Shown piece after piece: positions 34,490 to 45,567 of a stretch of DNA of 64,000 bases. The position numbers and the translations under genes are program-made. The stretch lies in NCBI GenBank assembly GCA_019359375.1, contig JAHHHL010000017.1, positions 1-64,000 on the forward strand. The letters are read 5' to 3'. The stretch's first letter is position 1; every line of letters starts with the position of its first letter. Source of the stretch: Lyngbya sp. HA4199-MV5. GTDB taxonomy: Bacteria; Cyanobacteriota; Cyanobacteriia; Leptolyngbyales; Leptolyngbyaceae. Under the pieces are notes generated by a model. It was given only the letters and a program-made list of their open reading frames with translations, was not told where the DNA came from and did not search any database.

Positions 34490-34854
34490 TGATAACTGCT
34501 GCTGAATTATTTATTCCGACGGCATTCCAGGCTCAAGTTCACATTTGCCCAGTTGTAGCAAATTGACTTGTCGGAATTTTGCCTTCGCCTTTGCGGATAC
34601 TGAGTGGCTTGCTGCTCAAGTCCTGGCGAAAAAGAGTGATAGATGTAGCGTTTATCGAGTTTCATCGGCATCTGAGGCTGACCACTGCTGGCATGGGTCG
34701 GGTTTGGATATTCCTTTTAGCGTCTTTGTGCGCGATCGAAGGGTTCTTTGCCTTGGAATGTTTGTTGAGACGATCGAGCAGCCTTGAGGTTGTTTACAGC
34801 CTTGAGACTGGCTCGGTGCGATTTTGTAGTGTGTAGAAATGGAGTCTAGTCACC

Positions 34855-35490
34855 GTGTCTGTTGGTATCCTCGGCACAAAGCTCGGCATGACCCAGGTAT
34901 TTGACGAAACAGGGAAAGCCATTCCTGTCACCGTCGTTCAAGCGGGACCATGCACTGTCACGCAAGTGAAAACAGCTCAGACAGACGGTTATTCTGCGAT
35001 CCAGGTTGGATACGGTGACGTGTCTCAAAAAGCGTTGACGAAACCCGAACTGGGTCACCTGGCAAAGTCTGGTGTGTCTCCCTTGCGGCATCTGCACGAA
35101 TATCGCCTCGATCGCTCCAGTGAATTTGAACTGGGTCAACAAATCAAAGCTGATACCTTTGAGGCGGGTCAGGTCGTTGATGTCATTGGCACCAGTATTG
35201 GTCGTGGGTTTGCTGGCTACCAAAAGCGCCACAACTTTAGGCGTGGACCGATGGCGCATGGCTCCAAAAATCATCGTGCGCCGGGTTCCACCGGTGCAGG
35301 GACAACGCCCGGTCGTGTGTATCCTGGTAAGCGGATGGCAGGGCGCTTAGGCGGTGGTCAAGTAACCGTTCGAAAATTGACGGTTGTGCGCGTCGATGTT
35401 GAGCGGAATCTGCTGCTCATCAAGGGGGCGGTTCCTGGTAAGCCCGGTGCATTGGTGAATATTGTTCCTGCCACGCTGGTTGGTCGCTAG
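34855..35490 (+). CDS. rplC: 50S ribosomal protein L3
   Basis: 211 aa, starting at GTG ([16 protein letters not shown]). L3 nucleates assembly of the 50S subunit near the peptidyl transferase centre. The conserved loop reads [20 protein letters not shown], with [20 protein letters not shown] following. It is the first gene of the cluster: no rpsJ precedes it, as in other cyanobacteria where S10 is encoded with the str genes. Confidence 0.97.
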   Translation: MSVGILGTKLGMTQVFDETGKAIPVTVVQAGPCTVTQVKTAQTDGYSAIQVGYGDVSQKALTKPELGHLAKSGVSPLRHLHEYRLDRSSEFELGQQIKADTFEAGQVVDVIGTSIGRGFAGYQKRHNFRRGPMAHGSKNHRAPGSTGAGTTPGRVYPGKRMAGRLGGGQVTVRKLTVVRVDVERNLLLIKGAVPGKPGALVNIVPATLVGR

Positions 35491-35547
35491 TAGCGCCGTA
35501 GGTCACAGAATGCACCGCTACGTTGAATGAGAGACAAGGGTAAGACT

Positions 35548-36180
35548 ATGGTTGATTGTGTCGTAAAAGATTGGCAGGGGCAGGAAGCAGGCACGGCTTC
35601 TTTGGATTTGAAAGTCGCAAGTGAAGCAAATGCGGCTCACATTGTTCATCGTGCCCTGACTCGCCAATTGGCAAATGTGCGTCAGGGAACGGCATCCACT
35701 AAAACGCGAGCCGAGGTGCGTGGCGGTGGTCGAAAGCCGTGGCGGCAGAAAGGGACAGGACGTGCTCGTGCAGGGTCTAACCGATCGCCCCTTTGGCGGG
35801 GTGGTGGGGTCATCTTTGGTCCTAAGCCAAGAGATTACACGATCAAGATGAACCGTAAAGAGCGACGGTTGGCGCTTCGTACGGCGATTCAAAGCCGCGT
35901 TGACGATTTAGTGGTGGTGCAAGATTTTGCGGATCAGTTACCTCGTCCCAAAACCAAGGAAGTGGCTAAGGCATTGTTAGGCTGGGGCGTTGAGCCACGC
36001 TCCAAAGTGTTGCTCATTGTCGCCGAACGAGACGAAAACGTTTATTTGTCGGCTCGCAACATTGACAACCTGCGGATGATTTCTGCCAGCAACCTGAATG
36101 TGTTCGATCTGCTAGCTGCTGATCGCATTGTGGTGACGGCATCCGCGCTGACCAAAATTCAGGAGGTCTACAATGACTGA
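35548..36180 (+). CDS. rplD: 50S ribosomal protein L4
   Basis: 210 aa from ATG 35548 ([11 protein letters not shown]), preferred over the upstream ATG 35527 because GACAAGGG is well placed before it. The L4 tunnel loop is visible ([19 protein letters not shown] and [17 protein letters not shown]). In other bacteria L4 also represses its own operon. Its stop overlaps rplW by 8 bases (ATGACTGA), implying coupled translation. Confidence 0.96.
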   Translation: MVDCVVKDWQGQEAGTASLDLKVASEANAAHIVHRALTRQLANVRQGTASTKTRAEVRGGGRKPWRQKGTGRARAGSNRSPLWRGGGVIFGPKPRDYTIKMNRKERRLALRTAIQSRVDDLVVVQDFADQLPRPKTKEVAKALLGWGVEPRSKVLLIVAERDENVYLSARNIDNLRMISASNLNVFDLLAADRIVVTASALTKIQEVYND

Positions 36181-36475
36181 CTATAATGCTGGCGCACTCG
36201 CCGACCTGGTGCGTCGCCCGATCGTCACTGAAAAAGCGACCCTCTTGCTAGAAAACAACCAGTACACCTTTGAAGTTGATCCACGAGCGAAAAAGCCAGA
36301 AATCAAAGCCGCGATCGAAACGCTGTTTGAGGTCAAAGTGGTGAACGTCAGCACTCAAAATCCTCCTCGCAAAGCACGGCGTGTGGGTAAGTTTGCAGGT
36401 CATCGTCCGCAGTATAAGCGGGCAGTTGTCACCCTTGCTGCCGGAGACTCTATTACGCTCTTCCCAGAAGTTTAA
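36173..36475 (+). CDS. rplW: 50S ribosomal protein L23
   Basis: 100 aa. [19 protein letters not shown] and [14 protein letters not shown]-like [16 protein letters not shown] are typical. L23 lies at the tunnel exit and docks trigger factor and SRP. Starts inside the end of rplD. Confidence 0.96.
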   Translation: MTDYNAGALADLVRRPIVTEKATLLLENNQYTFEVDPRAKKPEIKAAIETLFEVKVVNVSTQNPPRKARRVGKFAGHRPQYKRAVVTLAAGDSITLFPEV

Positions 36476-36585
36476 AGCGATGTAGTCTCTCTGCTTTCGC
36501 ACTCAGCCTCAACTTTTGATCTCAGTTGATCTCAGTATCGCAACCCCCAAGAGCTAAAAGAGCTAAAACCCAAAGAGCTAACGTT

Positions 36586-37449
36586 ATGGGCATCCGTATT
36601 TATCGACCAATGACCCCTGGGACTCGTACCCGCACGGTCTCTGCTTTTTCTGAAGTCACCAAGAGTGAGCCAGAAAAGTCACTAACCCATTCACGGCATC
36701 GCCCGAAAGGACGGAACAATCGTGGTGTGATTACGTGTCGTCATCGCGGTGGCGGGCATAAGCGCCTTTATCGAGTGATCGACTTCAAGCGCGACAAGCA
36801 CAACGTCCCTGCTAAGGTTGTCGCCATTGAGTACGACCCCAACCGAAATGCGCGGATTGCCTTGCTCTTCTATCAGGACGGCGAAAAGCGGTATATTCTT
36901 CATCCAGCCAATCTGCCCGTTGGCACCATTATTCAATCCGGTCCCGATTCGCCGTTTGAAATTGGGAATGCCATGCCGCTGAGCAACATTCCCTTAGGTA
37001 CGCTGGTGCACAATGTTGAATTGGTGCCTGGAAAAGGTGGACAGATTGTGCGGGCAGCCGGTGCCAGTGCCCAGGTTGCCGCTAAGGAGGGGAACTTCGT
37101 CACGCTCAAGCTGCCGTCTGGTGAAGTGCGCTTGATTCGGCGGGAATGCTACGCCACGATCGGCTCTGTTGGCAACGCCGACATCCGCAACACAAGCTTT
37201 GGTAAAGCGGGTCGTAAGCGCTGGAAGGGTCGCCGCCCAGAGGTGAGAGGGAGCGTGATGAACCCGGTAGATCATCCCCACGGTGGGGGTGAAGGTCGGG
37301 CACCGATCGGTCGTTCAGGTCCCGTAACCCCCTGGGGTAAACCTACGTTGGGCTACAAAACTCGCAAGAAGAAGAAGCTGAGCAACGCTCTCATTGTGCG
37401 TCGTCGCCGGAAGTCTTCTAAGCGAGGCAGAGGCGGTCGGGATTCGTAA
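36586..37449 (+). CDS. rplB: 50S ribosomal protein L2
   Basis: 287 aa from ATG 36586 ([14 protein letters not shown]); the upstream frame lacks homology. The invariant C-terminal region [16 protein letters not shown] includes the His near the peptidyl transferase centre. L2 is required for subunit association and peptide bond formation. Confidence 0.97.
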   Translation: MGIRIYRPMTPGTRTRTVSAFSEVTKSEPEKSLTHSRHRPKGRNNRGVITCRHRGGGHKRLYRVIDFKRDKHNVPAKVVAIEYDPNRNARIALLFYQDGEKRYILHPANLPVGTIIQSGPDSPFEIGNAMPLSNIPLGTLVHNVELVPGKGGQIVRAAGASAQVAAKEGNFVTLKLPSGEVRLIRRECYATIGSVGNADIRNTSFGKAGRKRWKGRRPEVRGSVMNPVDHPHGGGEGRAPIGRSGPVTPWGKPTLGYKTRKKKKLSNALIVRRRRKSSKRGRGGRDS

Positions 37450-37471
37450 ATGATTGACGAGAGGTAAAAGG

Positions 37472-37750
37472 ATGGCTCGCTCACTAAAGAAAGGTCCGTT
37501 TGTTGCTGATCATCTGCTCAGCAAGATCGAAGCACTCAACGTCAAAGGCGATAAGCAGGTGATCAAAACGTGGTCGCGTGCATCGACGATCTTGCCGCAA
37601 ATGATTGGTCACACGATCGCGGTACACAACGGGCGACAGCATGTACCCGTCTATGTCACCGAGCAGATGGTTGGGCACAAGCTGGGTGAATTTGCGCCAA
37701 CCCGGACGTTCCGCAGTCATGCGGGCGGCGACAAAAAAGCGCGGCGATAA
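37472..37750 (+). CDS. rpsS: 30S ribosomal protein S19
   Basis: 92 aa from ATG 37472 ([10 protein letters not shown]), preceded by [27 protein letters not shown] and [16 protein letters not shown] are diagnostic. S19 binds the 16S rRNA head with S13. Confidence 0.97.
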   Translation: MARSLKKGPFVADHLLSKIEALNVKGDKQVIKTWSRASTILPQMIGHTIAVHNGRQHVPVYVTEQMVGHKLGEFAPTRTFRSHAGGDKKARR

Positions 37751-37824
37751 CATTAGGGCGGTAGATGACTGGGCAATGGATGATTGGGCGATGGATAAAT
37801 CGCTTCTGCTAAAGGAAAAACGCA

Positions 37825-38187
37825 ATGGCTATTGACACCACCACTGAAGTTAAGGCGATCGCTCGCTACGTTCGCATGTCTCCTCACAAAGTTCGGCGTG
37901 TGCTGGATCAAATTCGAGGACGGTCTTATCGAGAAGCCCTCATTATTCTAGAGTTCATGCCCTATCGTGCGTGTGAACCTGTGCTTAAAGTGCTGCGCTC
38001 AGCCGCCGCCAATGCCGAACACAACCAGGGGCTAAGTCGAGCAGAACTGCTGGTGAGCCAAGCCTTTGCTGACCAGGGTCCTTCCCTAAAGCGGTTTCGC
38101 CCCAGAGCGCAAGGACGGGCTTACCAAATCCGCAAGCCTACTTGCCACATTACGATCACGGTGGCTCCGGGTGCCGTTGCTGAATAA
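37825..38187 (+). CDS. rplV: 50S ribosomal protein L22
   Basis: 120 aa. [19 protein letters not shown] and the beta-hairpin that reaches into the exit tunnel ([20 protein letters not shown]) are present. The spacer before it (37751-37824) holds GATGACTGG/GATGGAT tandem-like units. Confidence 0.97.
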   Translation: MAIDTTTEVKAIARYVRMSPHKVRRVLDQIRGRSYREALIILEFMPYRACEPVLKVLRSAAANAEHNQGLSRAELLVSQAFADQGPSLKRFRPRAQGRAYQIRKPTCHITITVAPGAVAE

Positions 38188-38266
38188 GCTGATCGACCTG
38201 CATGACGTTTGACCGCTGCTTAGAGCCGCTCTTGACACCCTACTGCTTTTACTAGAGGACGCATTC

Positions 38267-38998
38267 GTGGGACAGAAAATTCATCCAACTGGATTCCGCC
38301 TGGGCATTAGCCAAGAGCACCGCTCTCGGTGGTTTGGTGACCATAAACGGTATCCTGAACTGCTGCAAGAAGATTACAAAATCCGCCGTTTTGTTGAGAA
38401 GAACCTCAGCAGTGCCGGGATTTCATCCGTCCGCATTGAGCGTAAAGCGGATCAAATTGATCTCGAAGTGCAAACCGCTCGTCCCGGTGTGGTGGTAGGT
38501 CGAGGCGGCACAGGTATTGAGTCTCTGCGTGCCAGTTTGCAGGAAGTACTGGGTGGGGGCGATCGCCAGATCCGCATCAACGTGGTTGAGGTTGCCCGTG
38601 TTGATGCCGATGCCGCTCTGATTGGAGAGTATATTGCGCAGCAGCTAGAGCGCCGGGTTTCGTTCCGTCGTGTGGTGCGTCAAGCCATTCAACGCGCTCA
38701 ACGAGCAGGGATTGAGGGCATCAAAGTGCAGGTGAGCGGACGCTTAAACGGGGCAGAAATTGCTCGACCCGAATGGACTCGTGAAGGGCGAGTGCCGCTC
38801 CATACGCTTCGGGCTGATATTGATTACGCCTACTGCACCGCTCAGACCATCTACGGCACGCTGGGCATCAAGGTGTGGATTTTCAAAGGCGAAATCATCC
38901 CTGGACAAGAGCAAGAGCCTGCTCCCACCAATAACCAGCCACGCCGTCGTCAACAGCGTCGTCGTCAGCAATTTGAAGATCGATCGAACGAGGGGTAA
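38267..38998 (+). CDS. rpsC: 30S ribosomal protein S3
   Basis: 243 aa, GTG start ([13 protein letters not shown]). The KH domain is visible ([14 protein letters not shown]), as is the S3 C-terminal part ending in an Arg/Gln-rich tail ([12 protein letters not shown]). It forms part of the mRNA entry channel. Confidence 0.97.
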   Translation: MGQKIHPTGFRLGISQEHRSRWFGDHKRYPELLQEDYKIRRFVEKNLSSAGISSVRIERKADQIDLEVQTARPGVVVGRGGTGIESLRASLQEVLGGGDRQIRINVVEVARVDADAALIGEYIAQQLERRVSFRRVVRQAIQRAQRAGIEGIKVQVSGRLNGAEIARPEWTREGRVPLHTLRADIDYAYCTAQTIYGTLGIKVWIFKGEIIPGQEQEPAPTNNQPRRRQQRRRQQFEDRSNEG

Positions 38999-38999
38999 C

Positions 39000-39066
39000 G
39001 GATGAAGGATGAGGGATGTTTTAGATTCCTTAGTGCCTGACTCCTGACTCCTGACTCCTGAATTCC
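39000..39066. repeat. Short tandem repeats between rpsC and rplP
   Basis: GATGAGGGATG and three TGACTCC-like units (TGACTCCTGACTCCTGACTC) fill the short gap inside the ribosomal operon. No reading frame or site is recognised. Confidence 0.75.
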
Positions 39067-39080
39067 TAAGGTACTGAGTC

Positions 39081-39500
39081 ATGTTAAGTCCAAGAAGAAC
39101 AAAATTTCGGAAGCAACAGCGCGGACGCATGAGCGGTTTGGCGACTCGTGGCAACGAACTCAATTTCGGTGAGTTTGGGTTGCAGGCACAGGAGCCATCC
39201 TGGATTACATCACGCCAGATCGAAGCCAGCCGTCGTGCCATGACCCGCTACATCCGTCGGGGCGGCAAGATCTGGATTCGGATCTTCCCTGATAAGCCAG
39301 TCACGATGCGACCCGCTGAAACCCGGATGGGTTCTGGTAAGGGTGCGCCTGAGTTTTGGGTTGCGGTTGTGAAACCCGGTCGCATTATGTTTGAAATCAC
39401 TGGCGTACCCGAAGCGACCGCCAGAGAAGCGATGCGGCTTGCCTCGTTCAAGCTGCCGATTAAAACGAAATTTATTACCCGTGCAACGGAGGAGTCTTGA
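39081..39500 (+). CDS. rplP: 50S ribosomal protein L16
   Basis: 139 aa. [37 protein letters not shown]-like [18 protein letters not shown] and [20 protein letters not shown] are the L16 signatures. It contacts A-site tRNA near the peptidyl transferase centre. The stop is followed by rpmC after 3 bases. Confidence 0.97.
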   Translation: MLSPRRTKFRKQQRGRMSGLATRGNELNFGEFGLQAQEPSWITSRQIEASRRAMTRYIRRGGKIWIRIFPDKPVTMRPAETRMGSGKGAPEFWVAVVKPGRIMFEITGVPEATAREAMRLASFKLPIKTKFITRATEES

Positions 39501-39503
39501 GTC

Positions 39504-39719
39504 ATGCCTCTTCCCAAAATGAGTGAAGTCCGCGACCTCAGTGATCAAGAGCTTGAAGCGCAAATTGTCGCCGCTAAACGTGAACTCTTTGATCTCCGCT
39601 TTCAAAAAGGCACCCGCCAGTTGGATAAATCCCATCGGTTTAAGCACACTCGCCATCGGCTTGCTCAGTTGCTCACGCTGGAGCGCGAACGGCAGTTAGC
39701 TTCAAAAGATGAAGGCTAA
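39504..39719 (+). CDS. rpmC: 50S ribosomal protein L29
   Basis: 71 aa, two-helix protein at the tunnel exit next to L23. [20 protein letters not shown] is typical for L29. Confidence 0.95.
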   Translation: MPLPKMSEVRDLSDQELEAQIVAAKRELFDLRFQKGTRQLDKSHRFKHTRHRLAQLLTLERERQLASKDEG

Positions 39720-39825
39720 AGGCTAAGGGCTAAAAACGGTTGGAAAACATCAGCAAACCGCTGCTAATCAACTCTTCTCAGGCTTTATCCTTCATCTTTT
39801 ATCTTTTATCCTTTTCCCGGAGATG
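39720..39825. repeat. Short repeat spacer between rpmC and rpsQ
   Basis: GGCTAAGGGCTAAA units and later TTTATCC/CTTTTATC units (39780-39815). These belong to the same repeat families as the spacers outside the operon. Confidence 0.7.
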
Positions 39826-39829
39826 TCCA

Positions 39830-40081
39830 ATGGCTGCAAAAGAGAGAATCGGTTTAGTCGTCAGCGACAAAATGGAAAAAACGATCGTGGTGGCAGTGGA
39901 AAGTCGTTCTGCTCATCCGAAGTACGGCAAGATTGTGGCGCGAACCAAGCGTTACAAGGCACACGATGAAGAGAACAAGTGCCGTGTGGGCGATCGCGTC
40001 CGCATTCAGGAAACGAGACCGCTAAGCGCCACCAAGCGTTGGATCGTCACTGACGTTCTTACTACAGCGAATCAAGCATAG
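39830..40081 (+). CDS. rpsQ: 30S ribosomal protein S17
   Basis: 83 aa from ATG 39830 ([18 protein letters not shown]), with GGAGATG before it. The OB-fold protein binds 16S rRNA helices 7 and 11. [20 protein letters not shown] is characteristic. Confidence 0.96.
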   Translation: MAAKERIGLVVSDKMEKTIVVAVESRSAHPKYGKIVARTKRYKAHDEENKCRVGDRVRIQETRPLSATKRWIVTDVLTTANQA

Positions 40082-40092
40082 CCGGAGGAACC

Positions 40093-40461
40093 ATGATCCA
40101 ACAAGAGTCTTACCTGAATGTGGCAGATAACAGCGGCGCACGCAAACTCATGTGTATCCGCGTGATTGGTGGTGGTAATCGTCGCTATGGGGGTGTCGGT
40201 GACATTATCATCGCGGTTGTTAAAGACGCGATTCCCAACATGGCGGTCAAAAAGTCCGATGTGGTGCGCGCTGTCATTGTGCGGACTCGCAAAGGGCTTC
40301 GGCGTGATAGCGGTATGAGCATTCGCTTCGACGACAATGCAGCCGTGCTCATCAACAACGACGGCAACCCCAGAGGAACTCGCGTCTTTGGTCCGGTTGC
40401 CCGTGAGTTGCGCGACAAAAACTTCACGAAAATTGTCTCCCTTGCACCGGAGGTTCTGTAA
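40093..40461 (+). CDS. rplN: 50S ribosomal protein L14
   Basis: 122 aa. [20 protein letters not shown] and [18 protein letters not shown] are the L14 signatures. Its stop TAA shares one base with the rplX ATG. Confidence 0.97.
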   Translation: MIQQESYLNVADNSGARKLMCIRVIGGGNRRYGGVGDIIIAVVKDAIPNMAVKKSDVVRAVIVRTRKGLRRDSGMSIRFDDNAAVLINNDGNPRGTRVFGPVARELRDKNFTKIVSLAPEVL

Positions 40462-40808
40462 TGGCAAAAACTGATTCAACGCCCACTCGCTATAAGCTAC
40501 ACGTCAAGAAAGGCGATACCGTCCAGGTGATTGCAGGTAGCGATAAGGGCAAAGTGGGCGAAGTGCTACAAACGCTGCCGAAGACAAGCAAGATTGTAGT
40601 CAAGGGCGTGAACATTCGCACGAAGCATGTCAAGCCACAGCAAGAAGGCGAGTCGGGGCAAATTGTCTCTAGCGAGGCTCCCATTCATAGCTCAAACGTG
40701 ATGCTCTACTCTGAAAAGCAAAAAGTTGCTAGTCGGGTCTGTTACACCTTTGACGCGGACGGTCGCAAAGTGCGTATGCTCAAAAAAACGGGTGAAACGA
40801 TCGACTAA
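40461..40808 (+). CDS. rplX: 50S ribosomal protein L24
   Basis: 115 aa with a KOW motif ([20 protein letters not shown]) and [18 protein letters not shown]. Initiator of 50S assembly. Start overlaps the rplN stop by one base. Confidence 0.97.
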   Translation: MAKTDSTPTRYKLHVKKGDTVQVIAGSDKGKVGEVLQTLPKTSKIVVKGVNIRTKHVKPQQEGESGQIVSSEAPIHSSNVMLYSEKQKVASRVCYTFDADGRKVRMLKKTGETID

Positions 40809-40960
40809 AGGAAGTTGTTAGCAATTAGTTGTTAGTTGTTAGAAGGAAAGGCTGATTAGTTCAACCCTCAGGCACTGCAACTCCATCTCTTTGAGACTAA
40901 CAACCAGCAACCCACAACTAAAAACTGTTTATTTCCCTGACCAAGCCCAGGGGTGATGAA
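40809..40960. repeat. Short tandem repeats between rplX and rplE
   Basis: TTGTTAG units at 40815-40840 and the complementary AACAACC/CAACTAAAAAC units at 40895-40930 fill a 164-bp gap. As inverted relatives they could pair in the transcript. Confidence 0.8.
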
Positions 40961-40972
40961 GGAACGACCACT

Positions 40973-41518
40973 ATGGCAGAACGACTCAAGACCCACTATC
41001 AAGAAAAAATTGTTCCAAAGCTGATGGAGCAATTTAACTACACCAACGTCCACCAGGTACCCAAAGTCATTAAAGTGACGGTCAACCGAGGAATGGGTGA
41101 AGCTGCCCAGAATGCGAAGGCACTGGAAGCGTCTCTAGCTGAAATCAGCCTTATCACTGGGCAAAAACCCGTTGTAACACGAGCGAAGAAAGCGATCGCG
41201 GGGTTCAAAATTCGGCAGGGCATGCCTGTTGGCATCATGGTGACATTGCGCTCTGGACGCATGTACTCGTTTCTCGATCGTCTGATTAACCTGACCTTGC
41301 CACGCATTCGAGATTTTCGTGGGATCAGCCCCAAAAGCTTTGATGGACGGGGAAATTACACACTGGGCTTGCGCGAACAGCTCATCTTTCCGGAAGTCGA
41401 GTACGACAGCGTTGACCAGGTTCGTGGTATGGACATTTCCATCATTACAACGGCAAACACCGATGAGGAGGGTCGCGCCTTGCTGAAAGAACTGGGCATG
41501 CCCTTCCGGGATAACTAA
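40973..41518 (+). CDS. rplE: 50S ribosomal protein L5
   Basis: 181 aa. [35 protein letters not shown] and [17 protein letters not shown] are the L5 signatures. It binds 5S rRNA and tRNA. Confidence 0.97.
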   Translation: MAERLKTHYQEKIVPKLMEQFNYTNVHQVPKVIKVTVNRGMGEAAQNAKALEASLAEISLITGQKPVVTRAKKAIAGFKIRQGMPVGIMVTLRSGRMYSFLDRLINLTLPRIRDFRGISPKSFDGRGNYTLGLREQLIFPEVEYDSVDQVRGMDISIITTANTDEEGRALLKELGMPFRDN

Positions 41519-41541
41519 GGCAGCTTTATCAAGGGAAAACT

Positions 41542-41943
41542 ATGGCGGCACACGACACTATTTCAGACATGTTGACGCGTATTCGGAACGCGAACCTCGC
41601 GCGTCATCAAACGACTGAGGTTCCATCCACAAAGATGACCCGCAGCATTGCCAAGGTTTTGAAGGATGAAGGCTTCATTGCTGACTTTGCCGAAGCAGGC
41701 GAAGGCATTAAGCGGAATTTGGTCATCGCGCTGAAGTACAAAGGCAAGGGCAAGCGACCCATTATTACTACGTTGCGGCGCGTCAGCAAACCGGGCTTTC
41801 GGGTCTATTCTAATCGGCGAGAACTGCCACGGGTCTTGGGTGGTATTGGCATTGCGATTATTTCCACCTCAAGCGGCATTATGACCGATCGCGAGGCACG
41901 CCGAACTGGGTTGGGTGGCGAAGTGCTGTGCTACATCTGGTAA
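41542..41943 (+). CDS. rpsH: 30S ribosomal protein S8
   Basis: 133 aa. [15 protein letters not shown] and the C-terminal [19 protein letters not shown] are diagnostic. In other bacteria S8 regulates the spc operon at the rplE mRNA; no such element is recognised here. Confidence 0.97.
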   Translation: MAAHDTISDMLTRIRNANLARHQTTEVPSTKMTRSIAKVLKDEGFIADFAEAGEGIKRNLVIALKYKGKGKRPIITTLRRVSKPGFRVYSNRRELPRVLGGIGIAIISTSSGIMTDREARRTGLGGEVLCYIW

Positions 41944-42035
41944 GCCAGTTTTTAGTTTTGGCAACGGGTTTTAGATCACGTGTTCTTGAGCGCTAAGTAC
42001 CAACAACTAATAACTAACAACTGTTTTAAGTAGGA
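41944..42035. repeat. Short repeat spacer between rpsH and rplF
   Basis: Includes CAACAACTAATAACTAACAAC (about 42000-42022), the same AACTAAC family as elsewhere. Confidence 0.7.
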
Positions 42036-42045
42036 GTAGTCAGGT

Positions 42046-42585
42046 ATGTCTCGTATTGGCAAACGCCCCATTGATATCCCCGGTAAGGTCACCATAGCTA
42101 TTGATGGTCAGTCTGTAACGGTGAAAGGACCCAAAGGCGAGCTTTCTAGAGTGCTACCCGGTGAGGTGGCGATCGCCCAGGAAGGCGAAACCTTAGTAGT
42201 AACTCGCCAGGATGAATCGCGTGCTGCACGGCAACGTCATGGTCTTTGCCGCACGCTTGTTGCCAACATGGTTGAGGGAGTCTCTCAAGGCTTTCAACGC
42301 CGCCTGGAGATTCAGGGCGTTGGGTATCGTGCTCAGGTACAGGGGCGGAACTTAGTCCTGAACGTTGGCTACAGTAAACCTGTTGAACTAGAGCCGCCGA
42401 CTGGTATTCAGGTGGCAGTAGAAAACAACACAAACGTCGTGGTGAGTGGCATTGATAAAGAAATTGTTGGCAACACGGCTGCCCGCATTCGAGCCGTTCG
42501 ACCACCAGAACCCTACAAGGGCAAAGGCATCCGCTATGCCGGTGAAGCGGTAAGACGCAAAGTTGGTAAGGCAGGGAAGAAGTAA
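42046..42585 (+). CDS. rplF: 50S ribosomal protein L6
   Basis: 179 aa. [16 protein letters not shown] at the N-terminus and [19 protein letters not shown] near the C-terminus are conserved. It binds near the GTPase-associated centre. The gene ends 2 bases before rplR. Confidence 0.97.
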   Translation: MSRIGKRPIDIPGKVTIAIDGQSVTVKGPKGELSRVLPGEVAIAQEGETLVVTRQDESRAARQRHGLCRTLVANMVEGVSQGFQRRLEIQGVGYRAQVQGRNLVLNVGYSKPVELEPPTGIQVAVENNTNVVVSGIDKEIVGNTAARIRAVRPPEPYKGKGIRYAGEAVRRKVGKAGKK

Positions 42586-42587
42586 TT

Positions 42588-42950
42588 ATGAAATTAACTC
42601 GTAAGGAATCAACGCGTCGTCGTCATAGCCGAGTGCGTCGTCGGGTCACAGGCACCGCAGAACGTCCACGTTTGGCGGTCTTTCGCTCCAATCAGCATAT
42701 TTATGCCCAGGTCATTGATGACACCTTGCAACATACGCTAGCGTCGGCATCCACACTTGATCCAGACTTAAAGACTTCGATCGATTCCGGCTCAAACTGT
42801 GATGCCTCAATCGAAGTCGGTAAGCTTGTCGCTCAGCGATCGATCGCCAAGGGCATTAAGCAAGTCGTCTTCGATCGCGGTGGTAGTCTTTATCATGGTC
42901 GGGTCAAAGCATTGGCAGATGCGGCTCGTGAAGCCGGACTAATTTTCTAA
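42588..42950 (+). CDS. rplR: 50S ribosomal protein L18
   Basis: 120 aa with a basic N-terminus ([20 protein letters not shown]) and C-terminal [20 protein letters not shown]. Binds 5S rRNA. Confidence 0.97.
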   Translation: MKLTRKESTRRRHSRVRRRVTGTAERPRLAVFRSNQHIYAQVIDDTLQHTLASASTLDPDLKTSIDSGSNCDASIEVGKLVAQRSIAKGIKQVVFDRGGSLYHGRVKALADAAREAGLIF

Positions 42951-43056
42951 GCTGTCAGCTAGTAGCCGTCAGTCGTCAGTTGACAAGCTGATCGCTGGTA
43001 GCTGAGTGCTGATTGCCTCACCGGATGGCATTTGAAACAATTGAGGTTAAGCAGGT

Positions 43057-43578
43057 ATGGCAAAGGGTCGTAAAACTCCTAAGAGTCGCGAAAAAGAAAC
43101 GGATTGGCAGGAGCGGGTTGTGCAAATTCGTCGCGTTACCAAAGTGGTGAAGGGCGGGAAAAAGCTTAGCTTCCGGGCGATCGTGGTCGTTGGTAACGAG
43201 CGCGGTCAGGTTGGGGTAGGCGTTGGCAAAGCCAGTGACGTTATTGGAGCCGTTAAAAAAGGGGTTGCGGATGGTAAAAAGCACCTTGTTGACGTGCCTC
43301 TGACCAAAGCAAACTCAATTCCCCACCCTGCTAACGGAACAGGTGGCGGTGCCAAAATCATGATGCGCCCAGCCGCGCCGGGTACGGGTGTAATCGCTGG
43401 GGGAGCCGTTCGCACCGTTTTAGAGCTTGCAGGTGTTCGTAACGTGCTGGCTAAGCAGCTTGGCTCTGGAAACCCTTTGAACAACGCGAGAGCGACGGTA
43501 AATGCACTTGAGACACTACGCACTTTTGCTGATGTTGCGGAAGAGCGTGGTGTTCCAATCGAAAACCTCTACGCCTGA
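43057..43578 (+). CDS. rpsE: 30S ribosomal protein S5
   Basis: 173 aa. [33 protein letters not shown] and the ribosomal-ambiguity-associated [11 protein letters not shown]-like [12 protein letters not shown] are present. It secures decoding accuracy. The preceding spacer (42951-43050) has AGTCGTCAGT/GCTGATCGC-like repeats. Confidence 0.97.
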   Translation: MAKGRKTPKSREKETDWQERVVQIRRVTKVVKGGKKLSFRAIVVVGNERGQVGVGVGKASDVIGAVKKGVADGKKHLVDVPLTKANSIPHPANGTGGGAKIMMRPAAPGTGVIAGGAVRTVLELAGVRNVLAKQLGSGNPLNNARATVNALETLRTFADVAEERGVPIENLYA

Positions 43579-43581
43579 ACC

Positions 43582-43648
43582 CCTCTTGACTGTTAGTTCT
43601 AGCCCTCAAAGCTGACACCAACAACCAACAACGAATAACCAACAACTG
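43582..43648. repeat. Short repeat spacer between rpsE and rplO
   Basis: Contains CCAACAACCAACAACG and AACCAACAACT (43615-43646), the AACAACC family. Confidence 0.7.
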
Positions 43649-43658
43649 GATGAAGCCG

Positions 43659-44120
43659 ATGAGACTTGATGATATTGCGCCACAAGATGGCTCTAAAAAG
43701 CGCCCTCGCCGAGTTGGGCGAGGCATTGCAGCCGGACAAGGAGCAAGCTGTGGATTTGGAATGCGCGGTCAAAAGTCGCGATCAGGGCGACCTACTCGTC
43801 CTGGCTTTGAGGGTGGGCAAATTCCGTTGTATCGCCGCTTACCGAAGCTGAAGCAGTTTCCGCTTGTGAACCGTACCCATTACACCGTGATTAACGTTGG
43901 AGCACTAGCTACACTGCCAGCTAAGATGGACGTAACGCTTACCTCCCTGATCGAAGCAGGCATTGTCACCAGTGATGATGGTCCTTTAAAGCTGCTAGGC
44001 GATGGTGAAATAACAGTTCCTCTCACAGTGCGTGCTGCTGCTTTTAGTGCTTCTGCTCGCGCTAAGATTGAAGCAGCGAAAGGAACCTGCGTCTTATTAG
44101 GTGCCGATTCGGACTCCTGA
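43659..44120 (+). CDS. rplO: 50S ribosomal protein L15
   Basis: 153 aa from ATG 43659 ([20 protein letters not shown]), matching family starts; ATG 43650 adds three residues. [20 protein letters not shown] and [15 protein letters not shown] are typical. It lies next to the exit tunnel and 139 bp before secY. Confidence 0.95.
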   Translation: MRLDDIAPQDGSKKRPRRVGRGIAAGQGASCGFGMRGQKSRSGRPTRPGFEGGQIPLYRRLPKLKQFPLVNRTHYTVINVGALATLPAKMDVTLTSLIEAGIVTSDDGPLKLLGDGEITVPLTVRAAAFSASARAKIEAAKGTCVLLGADSDS

Positions 44121-44259
44121 TTGGCGCAAGTTGAATTCACGCAAGTTCATAGATTTGTCAGTTAGCTGCTTTTGCCTCAAGGTTGGCTTGAAACAACCTC
44201 ACAACGGTCAACAAACTCAGCTCTGTACTTGAACGATTTACACGTAGAGGAACGGCTTC

Positions 44260-45567
44260 ATGGATAGTAGTCGAGATCGAACACCCAGTGCTCAAGAAAC
44301 GTTTGCTCAAATGGCTCAGGCGGCGGGTCTGCGAGGTCGTATCCTCCTGACGATCGGCATGCTGATTTTGATCCGCTTGGGGATGTTTTTGCCTCTACCA
44401 GGGATTGACAGAGCGGCGTTTAGTCAAAGTATTCAAAACAGCCCCCTCATTGGGTTCTTAGATGTCTTTACGGGTGGCGGTATCGCTGCATTGGGTATTT
44501 TTGCGCTCGGTATTTTGCCTTATATTAATGCCTCAATTATTTTGCAGCTTCTAACGTCTGCGTTGCCAGCACTCGAAAACTTGCAGAAGAATGAAGGCGA
44601 AGCGGGTCGGCGTAAGATTTCGCAAATTACTCGCTATGTTTCTCTGGGTTGGGCGATCGTTCAAAGTATTGGCATCGCTGTTTGGGTGCGTCCCTTTGCT
44701 GCCAACTGGGGACCGCTCTTTGTGGTTCAAACGGTATTGGCTCTGACCGCAGGCTCCATGTTTGTCATGTGGGTGGGCGAACTGATCACGGAGCGAGGTA
44801 TCGGCAATGGTGCGTCTTTACTTATCTTTGTCAACATTGTTTCTAGCCTGCCAAGATCTGTGGGTCAAACATTAGAGCTGGCGCAAAGCGGCGATCGTAA
44901 CGTGGTCAGTGGAGTGGTCATGCTGTTGGTCGTCTTTCTGGTCATGATCGTTGGCATTGTTTTTGTGCAGGAGGGGAGCCGTCGCATTCCAATCATTTCG
45001 GCTCGGCGACAGGTTGGTCGTCGCACCTATATGGAGCGCAACAGCTATTTACCACTGCGGTTAAACCAGGGCGGGGTGATGCCCATCATTTTCGCGTCAG
45101 CCGTGTTGGTGCTGCCGATTACCCTGGCTCAATTCACAAAAAATGACATCGCCATACAAGTTGCCAACTACTTAAGTCCCAACGGTAGCGCGCCCTGGGT
45201 TCATGCGGGTCTTTACTTGCTGTTAATCCTGTTCTTTAGCTATTTTTATGCCTCTCTAGTTGTCAACCCGGTTGATATGTCTCAAAACCTGAAAAAGATG
45301 GGGGCTAGCATTCCGGGCATCCGTCCAGGCAAAGCAACCAGCGATTATATTGAGCGCGTCCTGAATCGCCTTACATTTTTGGGCGCGATCTTTTTGGGTT
45401 TAGTGGCGATCGTGCCTACAGCCGTGGAAGGTGCAACCAACGTACGAACCTTTCAGGGAATTGGTGCCACTTCTCTGCTTATTCTGGTTGGGGTTGCGAT
45501 CGATACTGCCAAGCAGGTGCAGACCTACGTGATCTCCCAGCGCTATGAAGGGATGGTGAAGCAATAG
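44260..45567 (+). CDS. secY: Preprotein translocase subunit SecY
   Basis: 435 aa with ten membrane segments. Signature regions visible are [11 protein letters not shown], the second segment [36 protein letters not shown] and [19 protein letters not shown]. Forms the protein-conducting channel with SecE and SecG in plasma and thylakoid membranes. Its TAG stop shares one base with the adk GTG start. Confidence 0.97.
   Translation: MDSSRDRTPSAQETFAQMAQAAGLRGRILLTIGMLILIRLGMFLPLPGIDRAAFSQSIQNSPLIGFLDVFTGGGIAALGIFALGILPYINASIILQLLTSALPALENLQKNEGEAGRRKISQITRYVSLGWAIVQSIGIAVWVRPFAANWGPLFVVQTVLALTAGSMFVMWVGELITERGIGNGASLLIFVNIVSSLPRSVGQTLELAQSGDRNVVSGVVMLLVVFLVMIVGIVFVQEGSRRIPIISARRQVGRRTYMERNSYLPLRLNQGGVMPIIFASAVLVLPITLAQFTKNDIAIQVANYLSPNGSAPWVHAGLYLLLILFFSYFYASLVVNPVDMSQNLKKMGASIPGIRPGKATSDYIERVLNRLTFLGAIFLGLVAIVPTAVEGATNVRTFQGIGATSLLILVGVAIDTAKQVQTYVISQRYEGMVKQ

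Noticed and set aside
34545-34836. Overlapping plus-strand frames in the rplC leader
   Set aside because: They overlap each other in different frames and lack any family resemblance; better explained as untranslated leader.
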